DNA from: Pseudomonas peli
GTDB lineage: Bacteria; Pseudomonadota; Gammaproteobacteria; Pseudomonadales; Pseudomonadaceae
NCBI RefSeq assembly: GCF_900099645.1
Contig: NZ_FMTL01000001.1
Location: forward strand, 1,364,001 to 1,428,000
Length of the DNA stretch: 64,000 nt
Direction of reading: 5' to 3'
Shown here one piece after another: positions 9,044-18,896 of this stretch. The notes beneath the pieces are model-generated. The model made no database searches. It was not told the origin of the DNA and saw nothing but the letters and a program-made list of their open reading frames with translations. How positions within the stretch are numbered: the stretch's first letter is position 1; every line of letters starts with the position of its first letter. The translations under genes were made by a program, and so were the position numbers.

Positions 9044-9514
9044 TCAGATCAATCCGGCATCCGCCAGCTTCTGCTCCAGCCCGATCAGGTCTGGAATCTT
9101 CAGCACCGCCTCGCCAAACTGCACCGCATCCAGCTCCAGCGGCGACAGGGCGGCATCGGCGCGCACCAGATCGGCACCGACCTTGATCGAGCGCGGAATA
9201 CCCTGCACCAGCACAGCAATAAACTTGACGTTCGGCCGCCCACCCAAAGCGTTGATCACCGCCACGCGCGAGCCGGGGCTGACACTGACCTGGCCATCCG
9301 ATGCTGCTTCGAACGACAACAGCGGCAGGCGTAGATCACGCCAGGCAATCTGCCCGAGGAACCAGCCGGGCATGCCTTCACTGATCTGCGGGGCGCGATA
9401 AGGGATCAACTCGGCCACTGCCACGTTGGGCAGCAGCAGAGTACGGTCAGTCAGCGGCATCAACAGGCCGGTCAGGCTGTTGGCGCTGTTCTGCGTGGCG
9501 ACGGCTTGGCTCAT
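9044..9514 (-). CDS. chpC: ChpC, CheW-like adaptor of the Pil-Chp system
   Basis: CheW-domain protein expected to couple additional receptors to the ChpA kinase. The 156-aa product has LLPNVAVAELIPYR, a central WRDLRLPLLSFE segment and a late GIPRSIKVGADL strand, typical of the CheW fold. The start at 9514 is preceded by AGGAAA at good spacing; the frame stays open further upstream but without a better site and would run into chpB. Last gene of the cluster: chpD and chpE, which follow in PAO1, are not present here. Confidence 0.88.
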   Translation of the reverse strand: MSQAVATQNSANSLTGLLMPLTDRTLLLPNVAVAELIPYRAPQISEGMPGWFLGQIAWRDLRLPLLSFEAASDGQVSVSPGSRVAVINALGGRPNVKFIAVLVQGIPRSIKVGADLVRADAALSPLELDAVQFGEAVLKIPDLIGLEQKLADAGLI

Positions 9515-9545
9515 GAAAATTTCCTGTACAGGGCACAGCCCCAGA

Positions 9546-10565
9546 TTAACGGCACTGCTCGGCCAGGTGATTGACCAGAGCTTCGGCCAGCTCACGCGGA
9601 TCACCGCTGTGGCTGCTGTAGCCGGCTTCACGCAGGCTGTCCGGCATGCTTGGACAGGCGCAGCTGTCTGCACGCTGGGTCCAGATCAAGCCACCCTGAC
9701 GGCGCACATAAGCCGCCGCGGCACTGCCGTCACTGCCCATGCCACTGAACGCAATGACGCCACTCATGGCGCCGAAATGCTGGGCCAGGTTAAGCATCAT
9801 CTGGTCGATGGACGGGCTATAGGGTTCCGGCCAGCCACGCTCAGATATCTGCATCAGGGCATCATCACTGAAGCCAAGTTCGTGGCTGATTGGTACCACC
9901 ACCACTTCACCGCAACGCACCGCGTCGCCATGTCGAGCAGGGTTCACATGCCACTGGCTGTGGCGCCCCACAGCTTGCGGCAGCGTGCTCTCGAAACTGG
10001 CATCAATATGCTGAGCGTATACAAAGCCCACCGGCAACCCGCCGGGCAAGGCATCGAGAAAGGCTTTTACCGCCGCAGGACCACCCAAAGAGGCAGCCAG
10101 CAACCACACTTGACGCGCCGGCTCGCCGGCCACCAGCGGGGTATCGGCCAGAGCAGCCGGCAGATCCAGGCGTGATGGACGTTGCGCTTCAGCCAGCAGG
10201 GCTTCCAGGCTTGGGCCGACGGCCTGAGACGGATCGCCCACCAGCTTCTTCAATTTGCCGAACAGACGGCGCTCCCAGCGCGGATAGTTTTCCGAATGAC
10301 GCTCGGGGGCGTGGCCTTCGCCAAACAGCACCGGAGCCGAGGCGCTTTCCATCAGGCTGTCGACCAGCGGCAAATCTTCCGACTGCGCCAGGTCAACCAG
10401 CCACAGGTCAGTTTCGCAGGCGTTCAGGGTTTCCTGATCAAGACGCGCCGGGTCGCTGTTCATCACCACCTGGTAGCCGCTGCCGGTCAACGCTTGCTGC
10501 AGCACATGGCGCTGCAGCGAGGTATCGGCAATCACCGCAATGCGGGCTGCAGTTTTCTCAGTCAT
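9546..10565 (-). CDS. chpB: ChpB, CheB-type methylesterase of the Pil-Chp system
   Basis: Predicted to demethylate glutamate residues of PilJ, opposing PilK. The N-terminal 130 residues resemble a degenerate receiver (RIAVIADTSLQRHVLQ); the C-terminal CheB catalytic domain shows the nucleophile region LLAASLGGPAAVKAFL, the histidine in YAQHIDASFESTLPQ, and the aspartate in FSGMGSDGSAAA. 339 aa. Its ATG overlaps the chpA stop by 8 bp, so translation is probably coupled. Confidence 0.93.
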   Translation of the reverse strand: MTEKTAARIAVIADTSLQRHVLQQALTGSGYQVVMNSDPARLDQETLNACETDLWLVDLAQSEDLPLVDSLMESASAPVLFGEGHAPERHSENYPRWERRLFGKLKKLVGDPSQAVGPSLEALLAEAQRPSRLDLPAALADTPLVAGEPARQVWLLAASLGGPAAVKAFLDALPGGLPVGFVYAQHIDASFESTLPQAVGRHSQWHVNPARHGDAVRCGEVVVVPISHELGFSDDALMQISERGWPEPYSPSIDQMMLNLAQHFGAMSGVIAFSGMGSDGSAAAAYVRRQGGLIWTQRADSCACPSMPDSLREAGYSSHSGDPRELAEALVNHLAEQCR

Positions 10566-13500
10566 TGCGGTTTACCGGGTGGCGACCCACCAATTGCTGA
10601 ATGGTTTCAAGCAACAAGGACTCCTGGTATGGCTTACCAAGGTACTCGTTGACGCCGATGCTCATGGCCCGCTCACGGTGTTTTTCACCGGTACGCGAGG
10701 TGATCATAATGATCGGCAAGTCTTTCAAGCCATCATCGTGGCGCACCAGGGTGGCCACTTCGAAGCCGTCCATGCGGGGCATTTCGATGTCCAGCAGCAT
10801 GATGTCGGGCTTGCGCTCCTGCAGCTGCGAAATGGCATCGACACCGTCCTTGGCGGTCAGTACGTTCATGCCGTTACGCTCAAGCAGGCGGCTGGTAACT
10901 TTACGCACCGTGACCGAATCGTCGACCACCATGACCAGCGTCGGCCGATCCGCTTCGATCTCCGCTGCCGTAGCCGACTGCCTGAGCTGGCGTGGCTGCA
11001 GTTGAGTGAGCAAATGCGCATGCAGCACGCGGATAGTCGCCAACAGGTCGAGAATCACTACCACGCGACCGTCACCAAGGATGGTCGCACCGGAAATCCC
11101 GTGTACGCCAGCAAACTGCGGACCGAGGCTCTTAACCACGATCTCGCGCGAACCAGCCAGGGAGTCAACCTGCACGGCCACGGCATGCTCCTTGGAGCGC
11201 ACCAGAATCACCGGCAGCGGCAGGCTCTGACCCACCAGTTTGGGCTGCTGACCGTTGTTCAGCAGGTCGCCCAGGTAGCGCAGCTCATAGCTCTGCCCGG
11301 CGTACTCGAAGCGCGGTGCATCGGGGGCGTAGTAGGCTTCCAGCTCGTACGGCGAGACCCGCACAATACCTTCGATGGTGTTCAGCGGAATGGCGTAGAG
11401 GTCTTCACCCGACAACACCATCAACGCACGGTTGACCGACACGGTGAACGGCAACCGAATGGTGAACGTGGTACCCGTGCCTGGGATCGACTCGATGCTC
11501 ATCGAGCCACCGAGCTGCTTGACCTCGGAGTGGACCACGTCCATGCCCACACCACGCCCGGAAATCTGCGTGACCTTCTCGGCGGTAGAGAAACCGGCCT
11601 CCAGGATAAACTGCAGTACTTCGTAGTCGGTCAGGTCGGCATCGGCGTCCATCAAGCCGCGCTCGATGGCTTTGCGCCTGACCGCTTCTAGACGAATGCC
11701 ACCGCCGTCATCGGCCAGGGTCAGGACGATATCGCCACCCTCACGGCCCAGCGCCAAGCGGATAGTGCCCTGCTCCGGCTTACCGGCTGCACGACGCACG
11801 TCAGCCGCTTCAATGCCATGGTCAACCGCGTTTCGCAGCATGTGTTCCAGCGGTGCGACGATACGCTCGAGTACGGTACGGTCCATCTCACCATCGGCAT
11901 TGCCGACGATAAACTCGACCTGCTTGCCCAACTCACCGGAAATCTGCCGCACGATACGGCGTAGGCGCGGCACCAGACGGTCAAACGGCACCATGCGCGT
12001 ACGCATCAGGCCTTCCTGCAGTTCGGAGTTGACCCGCGCCTGTTGCAGCAGCAGGGTCTCCGCATCGCGGTTACGCGCGGCCAGGGTCTCTTTCAGGTCG
12101 AGCAAGTCGGAAGCGGACTCAAACAGTGCGCGCGACAGCTGCTGCAGCTGAGAGTGGCGGTCCATTTCCAGTGGGTCGAAATCCTCATAGCCCATACGCT
12201 CGGCTTCAGCCTCAATACGGCTGAGGATCTGCGCCTGGGTTTCGGTATCGAGGCGGCGCAACTGGTCACGTACGCGATCGATGGTGGCTTCCATCTCACT
12301 CAGGGTGAAACCAAAGTCGCTGACCTGCTGTTCAACACGGCCACGGAAAATCGAGGTTTCACCGGCCAGGTTAACCAGACCTTCAAGCAGTTCGGCCGGC
12401 ACTTTGACCAGTTCCTGTGGGGCACGACGCGAAGCGGCTTCCTGAGCGGCCTCTTCAGCGCGGCGCACGAACGGTAGCACCTTGGCCACCAGTTCCTGCG
12501 CCGGCATGGCACTGGCCGCAACAATAGAAGCGCTCAATTCCGGCATACGCGCCGCTTGCTCGACTAGGGGCTCAGGCGCTTGCGGGCTCGCGGCATCAGC
12601 CACCAAGCTGTCATTCAGGCGCTGACGCAGCGCGTCGAGTTCCTGCTGCAAGCCTTCAAAACCCGACTGCACATCAACAAACAGACTCTGCGGCCACGGC
12701 GCGCCCTGGGCTTGCGCTTCGGTCAGGTGTTGCTCGAGGCTGTGAGTGAGGTCGCCCAGGCGCTTCTGTCCAGCCAGACGTGCGCCACCTTTGAGGGTGT
12801 GCAGGATGCGCAGCATATCGTCAATGGCGGCGCCGTCTTCACGGTCAGCCTCCCAACGGCCGATGGCAACTTCCATGGCCTCCAACAGGTCGTCACCTTC
12901 CTCAAGGAAGATGTCGAGGATGTCCGATTCAGCATCGTCATCCTCTTCGGCCTCAGCGGCCTTAAGGGCCACCGCGGACGGCATGCTGAGTTGCTCATCC
13001 GGATTGCTACGGAAACGCTTGATGGTTTCGATCAGCGCCTCGCCACTTGGTACACCGCGCTTGCCGCGTACGGCTTCAAGCATCTCAGCCAGGCTGTCGT
13101 GACAGGCCTGAAGCAGCGTGAACAGGTCCTGGCTGGCGCGCAAACGCCCTTGGCCAAGTCCTTCGTAGAGGAACTCCAGCTCGTGGGCCAGATCACCGAT
13201 TTCACGGATTTCGGCCATGCGTGCACCACCCTTGAGAGTGTGCAAATCACGCTGCAGCGACTCCAGCTCCAGGCTGTTGTTGACGTCGCCCATCCAGCGT
13301 TGCAACGCCGCACCGGCACTGTCGATGATGTCGAAACCTTCTTCGAGGAAGATTTCCACCAGTTCAGGATCACGCTCGTCATCCAATACAGCAGGCGCAG
13401 CAATAGCAACCGGTGCTGGCTCTGGCTCGGGAGCAGTGTCGAGAAGCTCGGCAGACTCGACTTCGCTTTCGACAGCAGAGTCGACCCATGGCAGCTCATC

Positions 13501-16500
13501 GAGCTCTACGGCGGGCAATTCGGACGCGATGATCTCAGACGTTGCGGTGTCCTGCGGCTCGCTCCCCACGGGCTCCTGCGGGGCATCGGCGAGGATACCG
13601 AAGTCGATCTCTTCTTCAATCTCTGGCAGCTCAGCAGGCTCAGGCTCTGCCAGATCAAACGACTCGATCATCGGCAGGGCTTCGGCTTCGGCTTCGGCTT
13701 CGGCTTCGGCTTCGGCTTCGGCTTCGGCAACAGGCTCAGAGGTAACAGGAGGCACTGGCAAGCTTTGCCCGCCACTCTGGCGGAAGCTGCGAATGGCTTC
13801 GATCAACTCCAGCGGCAACGGCATGGCGACGCGCGCCTGTAACTGTTCCAGCAGTTGCGCCAGGGAGTCATGGCTCTGCTGCAGCAGATTCGCCAGTGGT
13901 TGCGAGAAGCTGTAGCGGCGGTCGACCAGACCTTCGTACAAGGATTCGAGCTCATGGGCAAGATCGCCAATCGGGCGAATCTCGGCCATGCGCGCACCAC
14001 CCTTGAGGGTGTGCAGGTCTCGTTGCAGCGAGGACAGTGCCGCTTTGTTGTCCGTGTCGGCCAACCAGCGCTCCAGCGCCTGGCCGGCGCTCTCGAGGAT
14101 ATCGACTGCCTCTTCGAGGAAGATCGACACCATTTCTTCGTCGAGCGACTCGTACAGCGAAGCGACTGGTGCGTCAGCCAACGGCTCACTGGCGTCCTCG
14201 GTAACAGGTTCCGCCAGTTGTTCAACATCCGGCAGATCAAGCTCAAGCGGCTCGGCCAATTCGTCCGGCGCGTCCTGACTGAGTGCTTCCAGCGCAGCCG
14301 TGGCGTCGGCAAGCTCGACAATCTCGATACCGGCGTCACCATTGTTGGACAGCAATGCCAGGGTATTAGGGTCCAACGCTTCCAACAGCAGGTTGCGCAG
14401 GGCCATTACGCGCTCGGGAGCACCGCTGACCTGCAGGCCGGCAGCTACTTGATCCATCATGCTGATCAGCGCTTCGTGGGCTTGTTCGGCTTCGCTAAAG
14501 AAGCGCTCGCTGACCGCCAGACGACCTTCTTCGACCGCACCATAGAGGTCAAGCAGGGCTTCGCAGAGCTCATCAATTTGCGGCAACTCGGCCATCTCGG
14601 CGCCGCGTCCCAGGGTGGTCAGTTCGTCCAGCAGGGAGGTCAACTCCTGACGCTCGGACGGGTGCTCGCGCCATTTGCGCAGCAAGTCTTCAGCATCCAG
14701 CAGGATGTCCATGCCTTCGGCGAGGAAGATGCTGATCATCTGCGGGTCGCGTTTCACACCTTGATCGGTCTGCCGGCTATTTTCGGCGTGCTCGAGACGG
14801 TCACTGTGCAGCTTTTGTACGCGCTCAAGGAACTCGGCCGCACCCGGCAAAACGGCCAGTGGCTGACTTTCCAGCTGCTCAAGACCCAGGCGGAAGAGTT
14901 TCTCGGCGCTGCTCAGCAGCTCCGCTTCGGCCAGGTCCATCGGGATCAAGTTGGTTTTGAATTCTTTGACCAGTTTTTCCAGCGGCGAAGCAATCTCGGC
15001 CACCGGTTGAATACCGGCCATCGAAGCACTGCCCTTAAGGGTGTGCAGAGCACGCTGCAGGTCATCAGTGACCGGCTGCGGCAGTTCCTGAGCACAGTCA
15101 GCCAAGAAGCCGACCAGTGTATCGAGGTGCATTTCCGCTTCGTTACGGAAAATCTCCAGCAACTGCGGATCGAGCCCGTCTTCATCCTCAATAATTTCGC
15201 TGGTAGCTACTGGGCCGCCCTCAGGCTCTGCTACCAGCTCAACCGGGGCTTGAGGTTTTGGGAGGCTTCGGCCTTTGGCCAGGGCATGTGCCGTTGCAGC
15301 CAGGTGGTCAACATCGTCACGCTGACGTTGCGCTTTATTGGCAAATTCATCGACCAGAGACGGCATCAGCGCGACCACATCGGCGATGACCTGCTGCACC
15401 TCTGCACCCGGCTGAATGCTGCGATCAAGCACACGGTTGAGCAGATTCTCAATCGCCCAACCCAACTCACCAATGACCAGGGCGCGAACCATACGGCCAC
15501 TGCCTTTGAGGGTGTGGAACGCGCGACGGATCTCGGTCAGGGCATCCTTATTTTCAGTGTCAGAACACCACTGCGGGAAGAACTCGCTAATGGTCTCCAG
15601 CACTTCACCGACTTCTTCGATAAAGACTTCCAGCAATTCTTCATCAATCGGCTCTTCATCAGCCGGTGGCGGCAGCAGGCTGGGCGGCACATCATGAGCC
15701 GGCGGATTAATCGCCTGCACTGGAGCAGCCATCACATCAGCCATCGACAGCGCTTTTTCAGCCACAACAGGTTCTGGTTCTTCGCTCACCAGAGCGATGG
15801 GCAGCTCAACCTCGGGCAACTCGAGTGCAGCCAGTTCAGCTTCATTCCAATTGGCCGGGCTGTCGCTTTCGTCCAACTCAAAACTGCCGAGTTGCAGCTC
15901 TTCACCGGCGAAGGGCTGTTCCGACTGAGTCTCAGCCAGCGGCAGGGGGGCGGCATCGGGTAGGTCGATACTGAAATCAATCAGTTCAAGCTCGGCACTC
16001 GGCGCTTCAGACGCCCATTTGGCATCGCTGGATGACGCATCAATCACCGTCGAATCCAGATCAGCAAACTCTGCACTGAAATCGTCGGTCAGGTCCAAGC
16101 TCAACGATTCTTCTGCAACCGGCTCCAAGGTGAGCTCAACTTCTACAGGCACCTCAGGCTCGGCGCTGAGCACCTCCATATCGTCCAACGGATCAGCCAA
16201 TGGTGCGAAGGACTCTATCGGCGGCTCGACTCGATCGAGAATCGACGGTTTTTCTTTCAGCGGATAACCCAGGCTTTCCAGGCTTTCCTCAGCCACGTCG
16301 AGAATCAGATCACCTTGGGTCGCATGGTCTTCTGCCAAACGCTCAAGGTAGTACTCAACGCTGGTAATGGCGTCCGCCAGGGTGTCGAGGTTCTGCCAGT
16401 TGGGTACGGCTTTGCGCGCCAACAGCTGTTCCTGGATATAGCGGTTGCAGGCATTCAGCAGGTCGGCAGCACGCTGCAGTGGGATCATCGCCAGGCCACC

Positions 16501-17937
16501 ACGCACCTGAGTCAGCAACTCAGGCACGCGGGCCAAGTGTTCGTGGTTCCACTGCGAGGCAATAAATTCGATGATCGCGTCTTTGGCCTGCTCCAGGCCA
16601 TTGCGCGCTTCCTTGATCACCAGTTGGTGAATCTGCGCCACGTCGGTGGTTGGCAGATGGCTTTCTTCGCGGCCGCTATCCTGCGATGGACCGACCATAC
16701 CGGCCAAGGTGGCTTCGACGTAGAGCAGCGCTCCAGCCACGTCCATCAATACGGCATCGCTCGGCTCGCCTTGCCCCTTGGCAAGGCCACCGACAACATC
16801 AAGCTGATCGGCAATGACTTTGCGCGGCTGACCAAATCCCAATACCGCGAGGGTGTCGGCAATTTGCTTGAGTGGTGCTGCAAGAGCATCCAGGTCGGTG
16901 ACCTGAGTGCGGTCGCTGCGCACAAATAGATCGAGACTATCCTTGACCCGCACCAGCTCTTCACACAACGCAGCCACAACCGAACGCATCGCATCGCGAT
17001 CCGGACCGGCTAGGCGGGCACGCTCTTCGTCGACAACATCGTTGTCCGGCAGCGCATCGTCGAGGCGGTATTGCTCTTTGAGGTTGCGCACGCGCGGCGA
17101 CTGCGGCGACGACTTGGCCACATAGAACAGCAGGTTCTTGCTCAGTTCGTCGGGAGCGGCCTGGTTAAGACCATCGGCGCCCTGCTCGAGCAGACGCTTG
17201 AGTTCCTTATCAACCTGACGCAACAAGGTGCGAATCGACGTGCCATTGGCCACGCTGCCGTTGGCCAGACCTTCGATCACACCTGAAGCGATCTGCCACA
17301 ACGGGCCAAGCGGAGAGTCCTTGCAGAGATTTTCCAGGCGCGCGAACACCCTTGCCATATAGCCCAGATTGGTCGTCAGGTCTTGGTTGCGGATTACCCC
17401 AACCAGAGCCATTTGCAGCATTTGCCGCAGCTTGCGCAGCAACACCGGCAGTTCGGCGGTACGCAGCTGGTCGATGGTTTCATGGGGCAGCGCTGGTGTG
17501 CGGCCGGACATATCCGGGGCAAACAGGCTGGTTTCCGAGAGTAGTTTTTCCCCACGCGCAGCGCGCAGGTCGTTGAGAAGTGGCAACACGACCATCGGCA
17601 GGTCGCGGCGGGCAGTCTGGATACGATCAAGGTACACCGGCAGCTGCAGAATCGACTGCATCAGCACTTCCAGGGCTTCACCCTGGTTGGTCACCCGGCC
17701 ATCGATCAAAGCGCCGGCCAGCTGCTCCATTTCCTCAGCCAGTAGCGCCGCGCCGAAAAACTCGACCATCTGCAAGGTGCCGAGCACCTGATGCACATAG
17801 GTCTGGCAGAAACGCATGCGCGTAGCGTCCTGGGGGTTCTCGACGAACGCCTCCAGCGCCTGACGCGCCTGCTTCAGGGTTTCCGCGATCTCGCCCTTAA
17901 CCCATTCCAGGGCGACATAATCGTGCCGATCACCCAT
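10558..17937 (-). CDS. chpA: ChpA, giant hybrid CheA-type histidine kinase of the Pil-Chp system
   Basis: Central kinase controlling type IV pilus extension, retraction and cAMP-linked surface sensing. The 2459-aa chain shows phosphotransfer motifs in order: a divergent VHQVLG near residue 50, then HTLKG at about 806, 964, 1308, 1565 and 1712, plus a threonine version (LTTLGRGAEM) at about 1106. Then come the CheA dimerisation and ATPase domains (N box HMLRNAVDHG about 2034, DDGGGI, GRGVGMDVV about 2130), a CheW-like domain, and a C-terminal receiver (VVDDSVTVRK; LLDIEMPRMDG). The start at 17937 has GGAG 5 nt upstream and gives the usual MGDRHDY; an ATG 15 nt earlier (17952) is possible. Acidic Glu/Ala/Pro linkers separate the Hpt domains. 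Confidence 0.95.
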   Translation of the reverse strand: MGDRHDYVALEWVKGEIAETLKQARQALEAFVENPQDATRMRFCQTYVHQVLGTLQMVEFFGAALLAEEMEQLAGALIDGRVTNQGEALEVLMQSILQLPVYLDRIQTARRDLPMVVLPLLNDLRAARGEKLLSETSLFAPDMSGRTPALPHETIDQLRTAELPVLLRKLRQMLQMALVGVIRNQDLTTNLGYMARVFARLENLCKDSPLGPLWQIASGVIEGLANGSVANGTSIRTLLRQVDKELKRLLEQGADGLNQAAPDELSKNLLFYVAKSSPQSPRVRNLKEQYRLDDALPDNDVVDEERARLAGPDRDAMRSVVAALCEELVRVKDSLDLFVRSDRTQVTDLDALAAPLKQIADTLAVLGFGQPRKVIADQLDVVGGLAKGQGEPSDAVLMDVAGALLYVEATLAGMVGPSQDSGREESHLPTTDVAQIHQLVIKEARNGLEQAKDAIIEFIASQWNHEHLARVPELLTQVRGGLAMIPLQRAADLLNACNRYIQEQLLARKAVPNWQNLDTLADAITSVEYYLERLAEDHATQGDLILDVAEESLESLGYPLKEKPSILDRVEPPIESFAPLADPLDDMEVLSAEPEVPVEVELTLEPVAEESLSLDLTDDFSAEFADLDSTVIDASSSDAKWASEAPSAELELIDFSIDLPDAAPLPLAETQSEQPFAGEELQLGSFELDESDSPANWNEAELAALELPEVELPIALVSEEPEPVVAEKALSMADVMAAPVQAINPPAHDVPPSLLPPPADEEPIDEELLEVFIEEVGEVLETISEFFPQWCSDTENKDALTEIRRAFHTLKGSGRMVRALVIGELGWAIENLLNRVLDRSIQPGAEVQQVIADVVALMPSLVDEFANKAQRQRDDVDHLAATAHALAKGRSLPKPQAPVELVAEPEGGPVATSEIIEDEDGLDPQLLEIFRNEAEMHLDTLVGFLADCAQELPQPVTDDLQRALHTLKGSASMAGIQPVAEIASPLEKLVKEFKTNLIPMDLAEAELLSSAEKLFRLGLEQLESQPLAVLPGAAEFLERVQKLHSDRLEHAENSRQTDQGVKRDPQMISIFLAEGMDILLDAEDLLRKWREHPSERQELTSLLDELTTLGRGAEMAELPQIDELCEALLDLYGAVEEGRLAVSERFFSEAEQAHEALISMMDQVAAGLQVSGAPERVMALRNLLLEALDPNTLALLSNNGDAGIEIVELADATAALEALSQDAPDELAEPLELDLPDVEQLAEPVTEDASEPLADAPVASLYESLDEEMVSIFLEEAVDILESAGQALERWLADTDNKAALSSLQRDLHTLKGGARMAEIRPIGDLAHELESLYEGLVDRRYSFSQPLANLLQQSHDSLAQLLEQLQARVAMPLPLELIEAIRSFRQSGGQSLPVPPVTSEPVAEAEAEAEAEAEAEAEALPMIESFDLAEPEPAELPEIEEEIDFGILADAPQEPVGSEPQDTATSEIIASELPAVELDELPWVDSAVESEVESAELLDTAPEPEPAPVAIAAPAVLDDERDPELVEIFLEEGFDIIDSAGAALQRWMGDVNNSLELESLQRDLHTLKGGARMAEIREIGDLAHELEFLYEGLGQGRLRASQDLFTLLQACHDSLAEMLEAVRGKRGVPSGEALIETIKRFRSNPDEQLSMPSAVALKAAEAEEDDDAESDILDIFLEEGDDLLEAMEVAIGRWEADREDGAAIDDMLRILHTLKGGARLAGQKRLGDLTHSLEQHLTEAQAQGAPWPQSLFVDVQSGFEGLQQELDALRQRLNDSLVADAASPQAPEPLVEQAARMPELSASIVAASAMPAQELVAKVLPFVRRAEEAAQEAASRRAPQELVKVPAELLEGLVNLAGETSIFRGRVEQQVSDFGFTLSEMEATIDRVRDQLRRLDTETQAQILSRIEAEAERMGYEDFDPLEMDRHSQLQQLSRALFESASDLLDLKETLAARNRDAETLLLQQARVNSELQEGLMRTRMVPFDRLVPRLRRIVRQISGELGKQVEFIVGNADGEMDRTVLERIVAPLEHMLRNAVDHGIEAADVRRAAGKPEQGTIRLALGREGGDIVLTLADDGGGIRLEAVRRKAIERGLMDADADLTDYEVLQFILEAGFSTAEKVTQISGRGVGMDVVHSEVKQLGGSMSIESIPGTGTTFTIRLPFTVSVNRALMVLSGEDLYAIPLNTIEGIVRVSPYELEAYYAPDAPRFEYAGQSYELRYLGDLLNNGQQPKLVGQSLPLPVILVRSKEHAVAVQVDSLAGSREIVVKSLGPQFAGVHGISGATILGDGRVVVILDLLATIRVLHAHLLTQLQPRQLRQSATAAEIEADRPTLVMVVDDSVTVRKVTSRLLERNGMNVLTAKDGVDAISQLQERKPDIMLLDIEMPRMDGFEVATLVRHDDGLKDLPIIMITSRTGEKHRERAMSIGVNEYLGKPYQESLLLETIQQLVGRHPVNRND
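13681..13728 (-). repeat. Hexanucleotide microsatellite in chpA, eight units
   Basis: The plus strand reads TTCGGC eight times in succession without a mismatch, flanked by GGC. In chpA it encodes alternating Glu-Ala in an acidic linker between two Hpt domains. Unit length is two codons, so copy-number change would alter linker length without shifting frame. Confidence 0.97.
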
Positions 17938-17970
17938 AGCCACTCCACTCATAAACTTGGCTCTTCTGCC

Positions 17971-18852
17971 TTATCCCTTGCGGGTAAACGCCAGCACTCG
18001 CTCGTCGGCTACCGGGATCAACTCCGGATGCTGCCAACCTGCTACTTCGCCCACTCCCACCACCAGCAACCCCCCGGGCACCAGGCGCTCGGCCAGGCGG
18101 TTGAGGATCTCGCGGCGGCGCCAGCGACGAAAATAGATCAACAAGTTCTGACAAAAAATAACGTCCATTCCGGACATCGGTGCCTTGCCCAGCTCCAGCA
18201 CATTGAGCCGGGCGCAACACACGCGCGCGGCCAAATTCGGCACTACTTTGAAACGTCCATCGTCCTGGGCCAGAAAATAGCGCTGGCACAGATCGGCATC
18301 CAATTGCTCCAAACGGCGCGCACCATATTGACCATCGCGCGCCTTGCTCAGGGCATTCAGGCTGATGTCAGTGCCTGTTACCCCAAAATGATCCGGATGT
18401 TCACTTTCACGCAACACTTCAGCCGCGCTGATGGCCAGCGAGTAAGGCTCTTCGCCGCTGGCACAGCCAACACTCCAAAGCTCCCATGGCTGCGTCACGC
18501 CCTGCTGCAAACGCTCATGCAAATAGCTTTCGAGCACTTCAAAGGAAGGACGATGACGAAAGAAACGGGTTTCCTGCACAGTCAGCCGATCCAGTAGGGT
18601 CGACCATTCCACCGCACCGCGAGGACCATCAGTGACTTGCCGGTAATACGTGGCGTAGTCCATAACGCCCAGCTCGCGCATACGCGCACTCAGATTGGTC
18701 TGCAAAAACGCCCGCCGCCGTTCATTGAGAACGACCCCGGTACGCTCCTCAAGCAGCGTCTGCCAGTCACGAAACTCCGTGGCTGTCATGTCTACCAGAG
18801 GCTGCAAGGCCCAGACGCCTGACTGCATGTCGTGCCCCTCGCTCACGGCCAT
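17971..18852 (-). CDS. pilK: PilK, CheR-type chemoreceptor methyltransferase
   Basis: SAM-dependent methylation of glutamates on PilJ. The N-terminal helical domain (MTATEFRDWQTLLEERTGVVL) is followed by the Rossmann core with ETRFFRHRPSFE, ELWSVGCASGEEPYSLA (SAM-binding, CheR-specific) and FCQNLLIYFRR. 293 aa from the ATG at 18852; a second ATG at 18828, preceded by AGGGG, would give 285 aa and is equally plausible. Lies 33 bp upstream of chpA. Confidence 0.93.
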   Translation of the reverse strand: MAVSEGHDMQSGVWALQPLVDMTATEFRDWQTLLEERTGVVLNERRRAFLQTNLSARMRELGVMDYATYYRQVTDGPRGAVEWSTLLDRLTVQETRFFRHRPSFEVLESYLHERLQQGVTQPWELWSVGCASGEEPYSLAISAAEVLRESEHPDHFGVTGTDISLNALSKARDGQYGARRLEQLDADLCQRYFLAQDDGRFKVVPNLAARVCCARLNVLELGKAPMSGMDVIFCQNLLIYFRRWRRREILNRLAERLVPGGLLVVGVGEVAGWQHPELIPVADERVLAFTRKG

Positions 18853-18896
18853 AGTCCTTGTGCGACAGGCCTTTCAGCCTGCCGCGCAGCACCTGA

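Noticed and set aside
13681..13728. Possible CRISPR or minisatellite array
   Set aside because: Units are six bases with no spacers and lie inside a coding frame; it is a microsatellite.
13855..15963. A 702-codon open frame antisense to chpA
   Set aside because: It is a shadow of high-GC codon use: chpA on the other strand has full domain structure, while this frame shows no recognisable motif, SD or neighbour logic.
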